This document shows, one piece after another, positions 55,272 to 62,690 of a stretch of DNA of 64,000 nt. Both the position numbers and the translations under genes were made by a program. The stretch covers positions 1-64,000 of the forward strand of contig CAWJAJ010000001.1 in NCBI GenBank assembly GCA_963840805.1, read 5' to 3'. Numbering within the stretch: the stretch's first letter is position 1; each line of letters starts with the position of its first letter. The notes below the pieces were generated by a model. It ran no database searches and was not told the origin of the DNA. It saw only the letters and a list, made by a program, of their open reading frames with translations. This DNA is from CADEEN01 sp963840805. Its GTDB lineage: Bacteria; Pseudomonadota; Gammaproteobacteria; Burkholderiales; Burkholderiaceae_C.

Positions 55272-55284
55272 TATATGACGTATG
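55272..55284. promoter_or_regulatory. Left operator candidate, TATATGACGTATG
   Basis: A 13-bp site 11 bp upstream of the dehydrogenase ATG. It is the inverted match of a second site at 55,377-55,389, with 12 of 13 bases identical on opposite strands. Its location fits control of the leftward genes by the adjacent FadR-type regulator. Confidence 0.5.
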
Positions 55285-55376
55285 ATGTTTGAATGATCCG
55301 TGAAAACCCTAATCTACGCTATGAAGATGCCGCGTATCCTATGATCCAACGTCAAGTCCATTTCTCATATCAAGGT

Positions 55377-55389
55377 CATACGTGATATA
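55377..55389. promoter_or_regulatory. Right operator candidate, CATACGTGATATA
   Basis: Reverse complement TATATCACGTATG, differing from the left site at one base. It ends 8 bp before the regulator ATG, so bound protein would block initiation of the regulator's own operon. The 137-bp intergenic region is notably AT-richer than its surroundings, as expected of divergent promoters. Confidence 0.5.
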
Positions 55390-55397
55390 AAAGCCCC

Positions 55398-56164
55398 ATG
55401 AGCACCTCCGCCAGCCGCACCGCGCGCCACCTTCCACGAGCAGGTCGTCGAGCAACTGGGACGCGACATCTGCTCGGGCCGCTACCGCCCTGGCCAGGTC
55501 GTGCCCTCCGAACCCGAGCTGTGCGAACGCTTCGGCTTCAGCCGCATCGTCATCCGCGAAGCGATCAAGTCGCTGGTCGCCAAGGGCATGCTGGAAGTCA
55601 GCCGCCGCGTCGGCACCGTGGTGCTCGAGCAAGCGCGCTGGAACCTGTTCGATCCGCAGGTCATCGCCTGGCGGGCCGAGTCGGCGGAGTCGGACCCGAC
55701 GATGGCACGCGATCTGATGGAGCTGCGCCGCATCGTCGAGCCGGCCGCCGTGCGCCTGGCGGCGGAGCGTGCCAGCGAGTCCGAGCGCCGGGCCCTGCGC
55801 GCCGCCTACATGGCGATGGTGCGTGCGGTCGCCGGCAAGGGCGACTACGTGGAAGCCGACCTGGCCTTCCACACCACCATCCTGTCGGCCTGCGGCAACC
55901 AGTACGTGCGCCAGATGCAGGAGGCGCTTGTCGGCGATGTTGAAGGCCAGCTTCGAGATCGTGTCGCAGAAGCCCGGCGGGCCGGCACAGTCGCTGCCGA
56001 TGCACGAGGCGGTGTGCGTGGCCATCGAGACGGGCGACGCCGAGGCGGCCGAGCGCGCGGCGATCACGCTGATCGTGCACGCCGAGGAAGACCTGCGCGA
56101 GCTGTTGAAGGCACGCCGCGCTGCCCCCGCTCGCAAGCGCGTGGCGGCCCGCGCCGCGGCATGA
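55398..56164 (+). CDS. FadR-subfamily GntR regulator (frameshifted)
   Basis: About 255-aa transcription factor. Across frames, the winged-helix DNA-binding domain reads QLGRDICSGRYRPGQVVPSE, PELCERFGFSRIVIREAIKS and KGMLEVSRRVGTVV. The C-terminal FCD effector domain has RDLMELRRIVEPAAVRLA, DLAFHTTILSACGNQYV (metal-ligand Asp and His) and HEAVCVAIETGDAEAAERAA. Shifts lie near 55,435 and 55,935. As with DgoR and similar proteins, it likely represses the flanking genes and is released by a hexonate or its product. The stop overlaps the dgoD start (ATGA). Confidence 0.87.
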
Positions 56165-57312
56165 AGATCACCGCGCTGACGACCTACCGGGTCGCACCGC
56201 GCTGGATGTTCCTCAAGGTCGAGACCGACGAGGGCATCAGCGGCTGGGGCGAGCCCGTGCTCGAGGGCCGCGCCGAGACCGTCGAGACCGCGGTGCGCGA
56301 GCTCGGCGCCACGCTGATCGGCCAGGATCCGCGGCGCATCAACGACCACTGGCAGTCGATGGACCGCGGCCACTTCTACCGCGGCGGCGCGATCCTGATG
56401 AGCGCCATCGCCGGCATCGACCAGGCGCTGTGGGACATCAAGGGCAAGGCGCTCGGCGTGCCGGTGTACGAGCTGCTCGGCGGGCGCGTGCGCGAGCGCA
56501 TGAAGGTCTACAGCTGGGTCGGCGGCGACCGCCCGGCCGACGTGATCGACAACATCGCCGCGCCTGCAAGCAAGGCGGCTTCGACACCTTCAAGCTCAAC
56601 GGCTGCGAAGAGATGGCGATGCTCGACTCGGTGCGCGCCGTCGACCGTGCGGTGGCCGTCGTCGCCGAGGTGCGCGCGGCCTTCGGCAACACGATCGACT
56701 TCGGCCTGGACTTCCACGGCCGCGTCGCTGCACCGATGGCCAAGCCGCTGCTCAAGGCGCTCGAGCCGTACCGGCCGCTGTTCGTCGAGGAGCCGGTGCT
56801 GGCCGAGCAGGCCGAGCATTACCCGCGCCTGGCCGCGGCCACCTCGATCCCGCTCGCCGCCGGCGAGCGCATGTACTCGCGCTTCGAGTTCAAGCGCGTG
56901 CTTCGAAGGCGGCGGCATCGCCATCGTGCAGCCCGATCTGTCGCACGCCGGCGGCATCACCGAGTGCCACAAGATCGCCGCGATGGCCGAGGCCTACGAC
57001 GTCGCGCTGGCGCCGCATTGCCCGCTGGGCCCGGTGGCGCTGGCGGCCTGCCTGCAGCTCGACTTCGTGGCCTGGAACGCCATGCTGCAGGAGCAGAGCA
57101 TGGGCATCCACTACAACCGCGGCGCCGAGCTGCTCGACTACGTGCTCAACAAGGACGACTTCCGCATCGAGGACGGTTGCATCGCCGCGCTGCCCAAGCC
57201 GGGCCTGGGCGTCGAGGTCGACGAGGAACGCATCCTGCATGCGTCGCGCAACCCGCCCGACTGGCACAACCCCGCCTGGCGCCACGCCGACGGCAGTGTC
57301 GCCGAGTGGTGA
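56161..57312 (+). CDS. dgoD: D-galactonate dehydratase (frameshifted)
   Basis: About 382-aa enolase-superfamily enzyme converting D-galactonate to 2-keto-3-deoxy-D-galactonate. It aligns end to end with E. coli DgoD: MKITALTTYRVAPRWMFLKV, GHFYRGGAILMSAIAGIDQA, GFDTFKLNGCEEM, FGLDFHGRVAAPMAKPLL (catalytic Asp and His), LFVEEPVLAEQAEHYP, AAGERMYSRFEFKRVL (Glu), ALAPHCPLGPVALAAC (catalytic His), LQEQSMGIHYN, and the end DGSVAEW. One-base shifts lie near 56,570 and 56,910. It is paired with the FadR-type regulator, as dgo genes are with dgoR. No dgoK or dgoA follows in the window. The next 128 bp hold nothing recognisable. Confidence 0.93.
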   Translation: MKITALTTYRVAPRWMFLKVETDEGISGWGEPVLEGRAETVETAVRELGATLIGQDPRRINDHWQSMDRGHFYRGGAILMSAIAGIDQALWDIKGKALGVPVYELLGGRVRERMKVYSWVGGDRPADVIDNIAAPASKAASTPSSSTAAKRWRCSTRCAPSTVRWPSSPRCARPSATRSTSAWTSTAASLHRWPSRCSRRSSRTGRCSSRSRCWPSRPSITRAWPRPPRSRSPPASACTRASSSSACFEGGGIAIVQPDLSHAGGITECHKIAAMAEAYDVALAPHCPLGPVALAACLQLDFVAWNAMLQEQSMGIHYNRGAELLDYVLNKDDFRIEDGCIAALPKPGLGVEVDEERILHASRNPPDWHNPAWRHADGSVAEW

Positions 57313-57440
57313 GACGATGACGCACGCTGCCAGTGGGTGCGAACCTGCTGCCCATGACGGTGATTGCGACTGACAGTCGGCTCGACGACCGAACGCAAAA
57401 TCGCACGACCCCGCCCGACCGCGGCGAATCGCCGTCGGCG

Positions 57441-58133
57441 CTACTTCGCCAACAAGGGCCGCAACACCGGCCAGACATTGCCGAGCATGATCGGGTGGGC
57501 TGCCTCCTTCGGGTGGATGCGGTCGGGCTGGAAAAGCGCTTCGGGCTCGGGGCCGTCGGCCACGCCTTTGAGCAGGAATGGCACCAGCGCGACGCCTTCG
57601 CTTTTCGCCACGCCGGCGAACAGCCTCGAGAAGGCTTCGCCATATTGGCGGCCGTAGTTCGGCGGCACCTGCATGCCGGTGAGCACGACGCGCGCGCCGG
57701 ACGCCTTGGCCGCACGTGCCATCACCGTCAAGTTGGACTCCGTCATCTTCAGCGGCAGGCCGCGCAGCGCGTCGTTGCCGCCGAGTTCGAGGATCACGTG
57801 TGTGGGACGGTGCTGCGCCAGCAGCGCCGGCAGGCGAGAACGCCCCCCCGAGGTCGTGTCGCCGCTGACGCTGGCGTTGATCACCTTGACGGCGATCTTC
57901 TCGCGCGCCAGTCGCTGCTCGAGCAGCGCCACCCAGCCACTGCCGCGGGCCAGGCCGTACTCGGCCGACAGGCTGTCGCCGACGACCAGGATCACCGCCC
58001 CGGCATGGCTTGCACCGAGGGCCCGTGAGGGCATCGCCCACACCGCCGAGGCCGCCAGTGCCATCAGGCTACAGTGCGCCAGCCAAGCCCGCCGGGGCCG
58101 TGCACTCAGCGAGAACAACCGCCCATCCGTCAT
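57441..58133 (-). CDS. tesA: SGNH-hydrolase esterase/thioesterase TesA
   Basis: A 230-aa periplasmic esterase/lysophospholipase of the TesA type. A signal peptide (LMALAASAVWAMPSRALG, residues about 23-40) precedes block I VVGDSLSAEYGLARGSGWV (nucleophile Ser). Block II NASVSGDTTSGG (Gly) and block III LELGGNDALRG (Asn) follow. Block V, FQPDRIHPKEAAHPIM, holds the catalytic Asp and His. The ATG at 58,133 interlocks with the divergent ATPase start. An inner ATG at the signal peptide is an alternative. The tesA-ybbA divergent pair is also found in enterobacteria. The frame is intact. Confidence 0.92.
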   Translation of the reverse strand: MTDGRLFSLSARPRRAWLAHCSLMALAASAVWAMPSRALGASHAGAVILVVGDSLSAEYGLARGSGWVALLEQRLAREKIAVKVINASVSGDTTSGGRSRLPALLAQHRPTHVILELGGNDALRGLPLKMTESNLTVMARAAKASGARVVLTGMQVPPNYGRQYGEAFSRLFAGVAKSEGVALVPFLLKGVADGPEPEALFQPDRIHPKEAAHPIMLGNVWPVLRPLLAK

Positions 58134-58812
58134 GCCGTCGTCACCCCTCATCGAAGTCGAACACGTCACCAAGCAGGTCAGCGACTCCACCGGCGTGCTG
58201 ACCATTCTCCACGACATCCATTTCTCGCTGCACGAGCGCGAATCGGTGGCCATCGTCGGCGCTTCCGGGTCGGGCAAGAGCACGCTGCTGTCGATCATGG
58301 CCGGCCTCGATGTACCCACCCGCGGCACCGTACGTCTGGCCGGCATCGATCTTTTCAAGCTCGACGAAGACGCGCGCGCCGCGGTGCGCGCCGAGCGGCA
58401 GGGTTTCGTGTTCCAGAGTTTCCAGCTGCTGGGCAACCTGACGGCGCTGGAGAACGTGATGCTGCCGCTCGAGCTGCAGGGCCGCCACGATGCTCGCGCA
58501 CTGGCCCGCGAGATGCTCGGTCGGGTCGGCTTGGGCGAACGCCTGTCGCACTACCCCAAGGTGCTGTCGGGCGGCGAGCAGCAGCGCGTGGCGCTGGCGC
58601 GCGCCTTCGTCGTCGAGCCGTCGGTGCTGCTGGCCGACGAGCCGACCGGCAGCCTCGACTTCGCCACCGGCGAGACGGTCATGGCGCTGATCTTCGAGCT
58701 GAACCGCGAGGCCGGCACGACGCTGGTGCTGGTCACGCACGACAACGCGCTGGCCGCGCGCTGCGACCGGCAGATCCGCATCGAGGCCGGCCGCATCGCC
58801 GGCGCCGCGTGA
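58132..58812 (+). CDS. YbbA-like ABC transporter ATPase
   Basis: A 226-aa ATPase of the LolD/MacB/YbbA (MacAB-FtsEX-like) type. It has Walker A GASGSGKSTLLSIMAGLD, Q-loop FVFQSFQLL, signature LSGGEQQRVALARAF, Walker B VLLADEPTGSLD, and H-loop LVTHDNALA. The divergence from tesA identifies it as the ybbA counterpart. In E. coli the permease gene ybbP follows. Here a TonB-like gene on the opposite strand ends 4 bp later, so the FtsX-type permease is missing from this locus and the partner must be elsewhere or lost. The frame is intact. Confidence 0.88.
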   Translation: MPSSPLIEVEHVTKQVSDSTGVLTILHDIHFSLHERESVAIVGASGSGKSTLLSIMAGLDVPTRGTVRLAGIDLFKLDEDARAAVRAERQGFVFQSFQLLGNLTALENVMLPLELQGRHDARALAREMLGRVGLGERLSHYPKVLSGGEQQRVALARAFVVEPSVLLADEPTGSLDFATGETVMALIFELNREAGTTLVLVTHDNALAARCDRQIRIEAGRIAGAA

Positions 58813-58815
58813 AGG

Positions 58816-59910
58816 CTACGACGGCAGGAAGTCCACCGGCCAGGTGACGACCATCGTGTCGACATCCTTGGCGCCGAAATCGAACTGGCGGATACGCGCG
58901 ACGAGCTTGCTCTCGAGTTCCTGCGTCTTCAATTCGGTCGAGACGACGCGGCAGCCGACGACCTCGCCGGCCGGCGAGATCTTCAGCTCGAGCACCACCT
59001 TGCCCTGCAGCGACGGGTCTTCGCGCAGCGCCCGGTTGTAGAGCGCGTAGATCGCACCCTTGTTGCGCTCGAAGACGAGCTTGATCTCCTCGATCGAGCG
59101 CGAGGCCTTGCCGCTGCCACCGCGCTTGAGCGCCCCGCCGACACCGTCGCCGTTGCCGCCGGTGCCGCCACCGCGGGCGCCACCGCCGCCATAGCCGCCA
59201 CCGCCGCCACCGCCGGCCACGCCTTCGACCAGCGTCGTCGCGCGCCCGGCCAGGCCGCCACCGCCGGTGTTGCGGCTGTAGGCCGCGGTGTTGATGCCGC
59301 CGGAGCCGCCGGTCATGTTCGAGGTGATCAGCGCGCGCGCCGGCAGGCCGGGCTCGTTGCCGGCGCCCACACCGACGCCGGTGCCTGTGCCGACTCCCGG
59401 GCCGGGCTTGATGTCCTGCTTCAGTTGCACCGCGACCGGTGCCCCGCGCAGTTCGGCCAATTGGTCCTTCATTGCCAGCAGGCCGACGCCGGCGGCCTGG
59501 CGCCGCGCGCCTTCGATCTCGCCGGGCGGCTTGTTCGGCTGCGGGCGCCGCGCCTCGGGCACCGGCGCCTCCTTGGTGCGTTCGCGCGCCGGGGCCGGTC
59601 GCGGATCGGCCTTCGGCGGCAGCGGCTCCTGCGGAATGTTCGCCTTGGCCACGCGCTGCGGCTCGGCGGGCTTGGGCGGCGGCTTGGCGACGGGCTCACG
59701 CTCGAGCACCAGCTTGGCCAGGCGCGGCGGCAGCTCCTGCGGCGCCGCGCGGTCCTCCTTCGGACGCGGCAGCAGCGCGAAGGCGATGCAGGCGATCAGG
59801 CAGGCGCCGACGATGCGCGAGCGGATGCGCCGGAAGCGCGCTTCGTCCTCGGGCGCGATCGCCCACGGCAGCACGCCGGTGCGAAAGGAGACGGCGATCG
59901 CGGCGCTCAT
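58816..59910 (-). CDS. TonB-like protein with AgmX/PglI-type C-terminal domain
   Basis: A 364-aa envelope-spanning protein. An N-terminal membrane helix (about residues 33-48, IVGACLIACIAFALLP) is followed by a long Pro/Lys/Glu-rich stretch (residues 50-135), as in TonB. A glycine-rich segment with runs of G (about residues 170-265) comes next. The C-terminal domain (SIEEIKLVFERNKGAIYALY, then LQGKVVLELKISPAGEVVGC) resembles the AgmX/PglI C-terminal domain known from myxobacterial gliding and related Ton/Tol-like proteins. Its start overlaps the ExbD stop. It should transmit motor energy from the ExbB/ExbD proteins to an outer-membrane or periplasmic partner. Confidence 0.85.
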   Translation of the reverse strand: MSAAIAVSFRTGVLPWAIAPEDEARFRRIRSRIVGACLIACIAFALLPRPKEDRAAPQELPPRLAKLVLEREPVAKPPPKPAEPQRVAKANIPQEPLPPKADPRPAPARERTKEAPVPEARRPQPNKPPGEIEGARRQAAGVGLLAMKDQLAELRGAPVAVQLKQDIKPGPGVGTGTGVGVGAGNEPGLPARALITSNMTGGSGGINTAAYSRNTGGGGLAGRATTLVEGVAGGGGGGGYGGGGARGGGTGGNGDGVGGALKRGGSGKASRSIEEIKLVFERNKGAIYALYNRALREDPSLQGKVVLELKISPAGEVVGCRVVSTELKTQELESKLVARIRQFDFGAKDVDTMVVTWPVDFLPS

Positions 59911-60422
59911 GCTTTAGTCGCCTTCACCGCTGCCGTCGCCCGCGGCGTGACCGCGAACGACACGTTGGCGTAATCGGCGCGCGCCGCGGTGACCATCACC
60001 TTGCGCAGCAGGCGGTACGGGATGTCCTTGTCGCCCATGATCGTGATCGCCTTGCCCTGGTCCTGGTTCTCGGCGCGGATCACCTGGCGCTTGGCGTGCA
60101 CGTCGAGCTCGTCCTTCAGCGCCGCGATCACGTCGCCGTCAGCGGCCAGCGCGTCGCTGACCGAGGCCACGCGGCGGCCTTCGACCAGGATGTCGGGGCC
60201 GCTGACGGTGATCACCAGCGTCTCGCGCGGCGCCTTGTCGGCGCTCGACTGCGGCAGCCTGACGGCCTTGCTGGGGCTCAGGATCTCGACCCCGGCCGCA
60301 CTCGACATCAGGAAGAAGATCAGGATCGTGAAGATGTCGATCAGCGACACCAGGTTCATGTCGAGCGCCGTCTTGTTGCGGTCCTTGCGCTCGGCGCGTT
60401 TTTGCAGCGGGGTGAGTTTCAT
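59907..60422 (-). CDS. ExbD/TolR-family motor protein 1
   Basis: A 171-aa single-pass motor protein. A basic N-terminus leads into MNLVSLIDIFTILIFFLMSS, which carries the proton-path Asp (LVSLIDIF). The periplasmic domain has VISALKDELD-like spacing and GDKDIPYRLLRKVMVTA, typical of the ExbD/TolR fold. Its end overlaps the TonB-like gene by ATGA. It pairs with the ExbB-like protein downstream in coordinates (upstream in transcription). The presence of a second ExbD is unusual for a plain TonB system. Confidence 0.9.
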   Translation of the reverse strand: MKLTPLQKRAERKDRNKTALDMNLVSLIDIFTILIFFLMSSAAGVEILSPSKAVRLPQSSADKAPRETLVITVSGPDILVEGRRVASVSDALAADGDVIAALKDELDVHAKRQVIRAENQDQGKAITIMGDKDIPYRLLRKVMVTAARADYANVSFAVTPRATAAVKATKA

Positions 60423-60437
60423 GCGGGTCCCCGGTGG

Positions 60438-60938
60438 TCAGGTCTTCTTGCTGCTGATCGGCGCGTCGCCGATCGAGATCTCGGGGAACAGCGCCACCGC
60501 CTTGGCTTTCGCGCCACCGGTCGCCGGCACCTCGCGCACCGTGTCCATCACCTGGATCAGCACTTCGTAGGGCGTGTCGGGCTGCGACAGCAGCGTCGCG
60601 CTGGCCTTGTCGGGGAAGCGCGTCTTCAGCTGCTGCATCAGCGCCGACAGCGTGGCGTGGTCGATGTTGCCGTTGCTGTGCGGGATGCGCTGGATCAGCC
60701 CGCCGATGCGATCGCCGACCTCCAGCGCATCGGGCCGGATCACGACCTCGAGCTTCAGGTCGTCGACCTTCAATTGCTCGACCGCGCTCGACGACTGTGC
60801 CGGCAGCGCCAGGTCGATCACCGACAGCCGCGTGAACACCGCGGTCGACAGCAGGAACGGCACCAGCACGACGATCAGGTTGATGAAGGCCGTCACGTCG
60901 AGTTCGGCGGCATGGCGGCGGATGCGTCTGGATCGCAT
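60438..60938 (-). CDS. ExbD/TolR-family motor protein 2
   Basis: A 166-aa ExbD-like protein. MRSRRIRRHAAELDVTAFIN leads into LIVVLVPFLLSTAVFTRLSV. The acidic residue of the usual Asp position is not inside the membrane helix (FINLIVVL in place of xxLxDxxx). The sole nearby acid, in ELDVT, lies just before it. This copy may therefore be a structural, non-proton-conducting partner. The periplasmic half (TRFPDKASATLLSQPDTPYE, VLIQVMDTVREV) fits the family. The gene lies 15 bp before ExbD 1 in the direction of transcription. Confidence 0.87.
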   Translation of the reverse strand: MRSRRIRRHAAELDVTAFINLIVVLVPFLLSTAVFTRLSVIDLALPAQSSSAVEQLKVDDLKLEVVIRPDALEVGDRIGGLIQRIPHSNGNIDHATLSALMQQLKTRFPDKASATLLSQPDTPYEVLIQVMDTVREVPATGGAKAKAVALFPEISIGDAPISSKKT

Positions 60939-60970
60939 GGCGAGGGCTCCGGTCGCGGGTGGGTCGGCGC

Positions 60971-61636
60971 TCAGCGCGCGGTGGCGGGCGCCATGCTGGC
61001 TTCGGCCTTCAGCCGCTGCGTGACGTTGAGGAAGCTGATCTTGGCGGCCTCCAGGCCGTCGACGATCTCGCTGGTGCGGGCCTGCAGGAAGGCATGGATC
61101 AGCAGGAACGGGATCGCCACTGTCAGCGCGAACGCGGTGTTGTTCATCGCGATCGAGATCGAGGCCGACAGCATCTCGGCCTTCTCGGCCGGGTTGACCT
61201 GCGATACCGCGGTGAAGCCCTTGATCAGGCCGATGATGGTGCCCAGCAGGCCGACCAGCGTGATCACGTTGGCGAAGGTAGCGATGTAGTGCGTGCGCTT
61301 CTCCAGCCGCGGCACGATCTCCATCATCCCTTCCTCCATCGCCGCATCGACGTCTTCGCGCCGGCCGGGGCTTTGCATGCGCTGCAGGCCGTTGGCGACG
61401 ATCTTGCCGACCGCGGCGTCGGAGCTCGAAGCGGCGTGCTGCACCTCCTTCAGCCGCCCGCCCTGCAGCATCGGCAGCAGTTGCGACCACAGCTTGCGGT
61501 TCTCGGCGCCGGCGCGATTGAGGAACACGTAGCGCTCGATCGCGATCGCCAGGCCGATGGCCATGATCAGGATGCTCGGGTAGATCGCCAGGCCGCTGTC
61601 CTGGAAGAATTTGATGGCACTGTCTAGGATCGTCAT
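60971..61636 (-). CDS. MotA/TolQ/ExbB-family proton channel protein
   Basis: A 221-aa inner-membrane motor subunit with three membrane helices: ILIMAIGLAIAIERYVFLNR, FANVITLVGLLGTIIGLIKG (the conserved GLLGTIxG signature) and AMNNTAFALTVAIPFLLIHA (with the conserved Asn-x-Thr-Ala). A cytoplasmic domain lies between helices 1 and 2. A strong GAAGGAG ribosome site precedes the ATG at 61,636. With two ExbD-like proteins it should form a proton-driven stator complex. Confidence 0.92.
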   Translation of the reverse strand: MTILDSAIKFFQDSGLAIYPSILIMAIGLAIAIERYVFLNRAGAENRKLWSQLLPMLQGGRLKEVQHAASSSDAAVGKIVANGLQRMQSPGRREDVDAAMEEGMMEIVPRLEKRTHYIATFANVITLVGLLGTIIGLIKGFTAVSQVNPAEKAEMLSASISIAMNNTAFALTVAIPFLLIHAFLQARTSEIVDGLEAAKISFLNVTQRLKAEASMAPATAR

Positions 61637-61677
61637 GGTGGGGCTCCTTCTCTCGGTCTCGGATGGTGTGGTGGGGG

Positions 61678-61992
61678 TCAGCGGCTCGCTGCGGCAGGGG
61701 TGACCGCGGCGGCCTTCGCGGGGTTCGTCTGGCTGTCGTACTGCAGGTGGCGTCGGAACACGTCGCGGTCGATCGGCGCCAGCGCCTCGTCGAGCACGCT
61801 CTGCGGCGGGCGGCCGGTGAGCGCGCCCGGCGGCGGCTTCTGCCACGGCACGATGTAGAGCACCTTGGGCAGTTCGCGATTGCCGATGACCTGCGTGCGG
61901 TCGATGTCGGCGCGGTCCTGCGCCAGCGCCGGCAACGCGGCCAGCGCGGCCAGCAGCGTCGCCGCGGCAGTGAATCCGACGCGTTGCTTCAT
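61678..61992 (-). CDS. Small exported protein of the motor cluster
   Basis: A 104-aa protein of unknown function with a signal peptide (residues 1 to about 24, LLAALAALPALAQ). The mature part has no known domain that can be recognised. TQVIGNRELPKVLYIVPWQK is its most distinctive stretch. Its ATG overlaps the stop of the TPR lipoprotein gene and the ExbB gene follows 41 bp on, so it belongs to the same transcript and is probably a periplasmic component. Confidence 0.75.
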   Translation of the reverse strand: MKQRVGFTAAATLLAALAALPALAQDRADIDRTQVIGNRELPKVLYIVPWQKPPPGALTGRPPQSVLDEALAPIDRDVFRRHLQYDSQTNPAKAAAVTPAAASR

Positions 61993-62690
61993 CGCGGCGC
62001 CTCCGCGGGCTGTCCGTTGAGGGCCAGCGGCACCGGCTTGCGGTTGCGCAGATCGGCGGCCCACTTGGTGACCGAGGCATCGCCCGCGGGCGACAGCACC
62101 AGATAGCGGTCGTACAGCTCGAGTGCCTTGGCGCCGTTGCCGAGATACAGGTCGTGCAGGATGCCCAGGTTCAGCACCGCGGCAGCGTGACCGGGATCGA
62201 GGGCGATGGCGCGCTCGTAGGCGGCTTGCGCCTTCGCGAACTGGCCCTGCATGCGGTAGGCGATGCCGAGCTCGTTGTGCAGCCGCGCCTGCGTCGGTGC
62301 GGCCTTCACTGCGCGCTCCAGCGCCGCCACGGCTTCGGCGGAGCGACCGGCCTGGCGGTGCAGCAGGCCGAGGTTGGCGTGCACCCCGGCGAGTTCCGGA
62401 TGGTCCTGCGCCAGCGCGCGCAGCAGGCGCTCGGCTTCGTCGCTGCGCCCGGCGCGTTGCGCCTGCAGCGCGCGCTCGAAGCGGCTCTGAGTCTCGGCCG
62501 GCACGGCCACCGGCGCCACGGCCGGGGCCGCCGCGCTCTCGGCAGGCGCCGCGACAACGGCTGCAGCGAGCGGTTTGGCGTCGGCCGGCGGCGCCACCGT
62601 CGAGCAGCCGGCCAGGCTGAGGAGGACGAGCAGGCCGGCGCTGATCGCCAGCCCCAGCAGTGGCAGGGTTCGTGAGTCAGCGGATCGCAT
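61989..62690 (-). CDS. TPR lipoprotein
   Basis: A 233-aa lipoprotein with lipobox LSLAGC (Cys29) and Ala/Pro-rich linker (residues 30-68). At least four tetratricopeptide repeats follow (residues about 70-210), such as AGVHANLGLLHRQAGRSAEA, ARLHNELGIAYRMQGQFAKA and AAVLNLGILHDLYLGNGAKA. It probably sits in the outer membrane and serves as a scaffold for the envelope machine. Its start overlaps the upstream TPR gene by 14 bp and its stop overlaps the next start. Confidence 0.85.
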   Translation of the reverse strand: MRSADSRTLPLLGLAISAGLLVLLSLAGCSTVAPPADAKPLAAAVVAAPAESAAAPAVAPVAVPAETQSRFERALQAQRAGRSDEAERLLRALAQDHPELAGVHANLGLLHRQAGRSAEAVAALERAVKAAPTQARLHNELGIAYRMQGQFAKAQAAYERAIALDPGHAAAVLNLGILHDLYLGNGAKALELYDRYLVLSPAGDASVTKWAADLRNRKPVPLALNGQPAEAPR

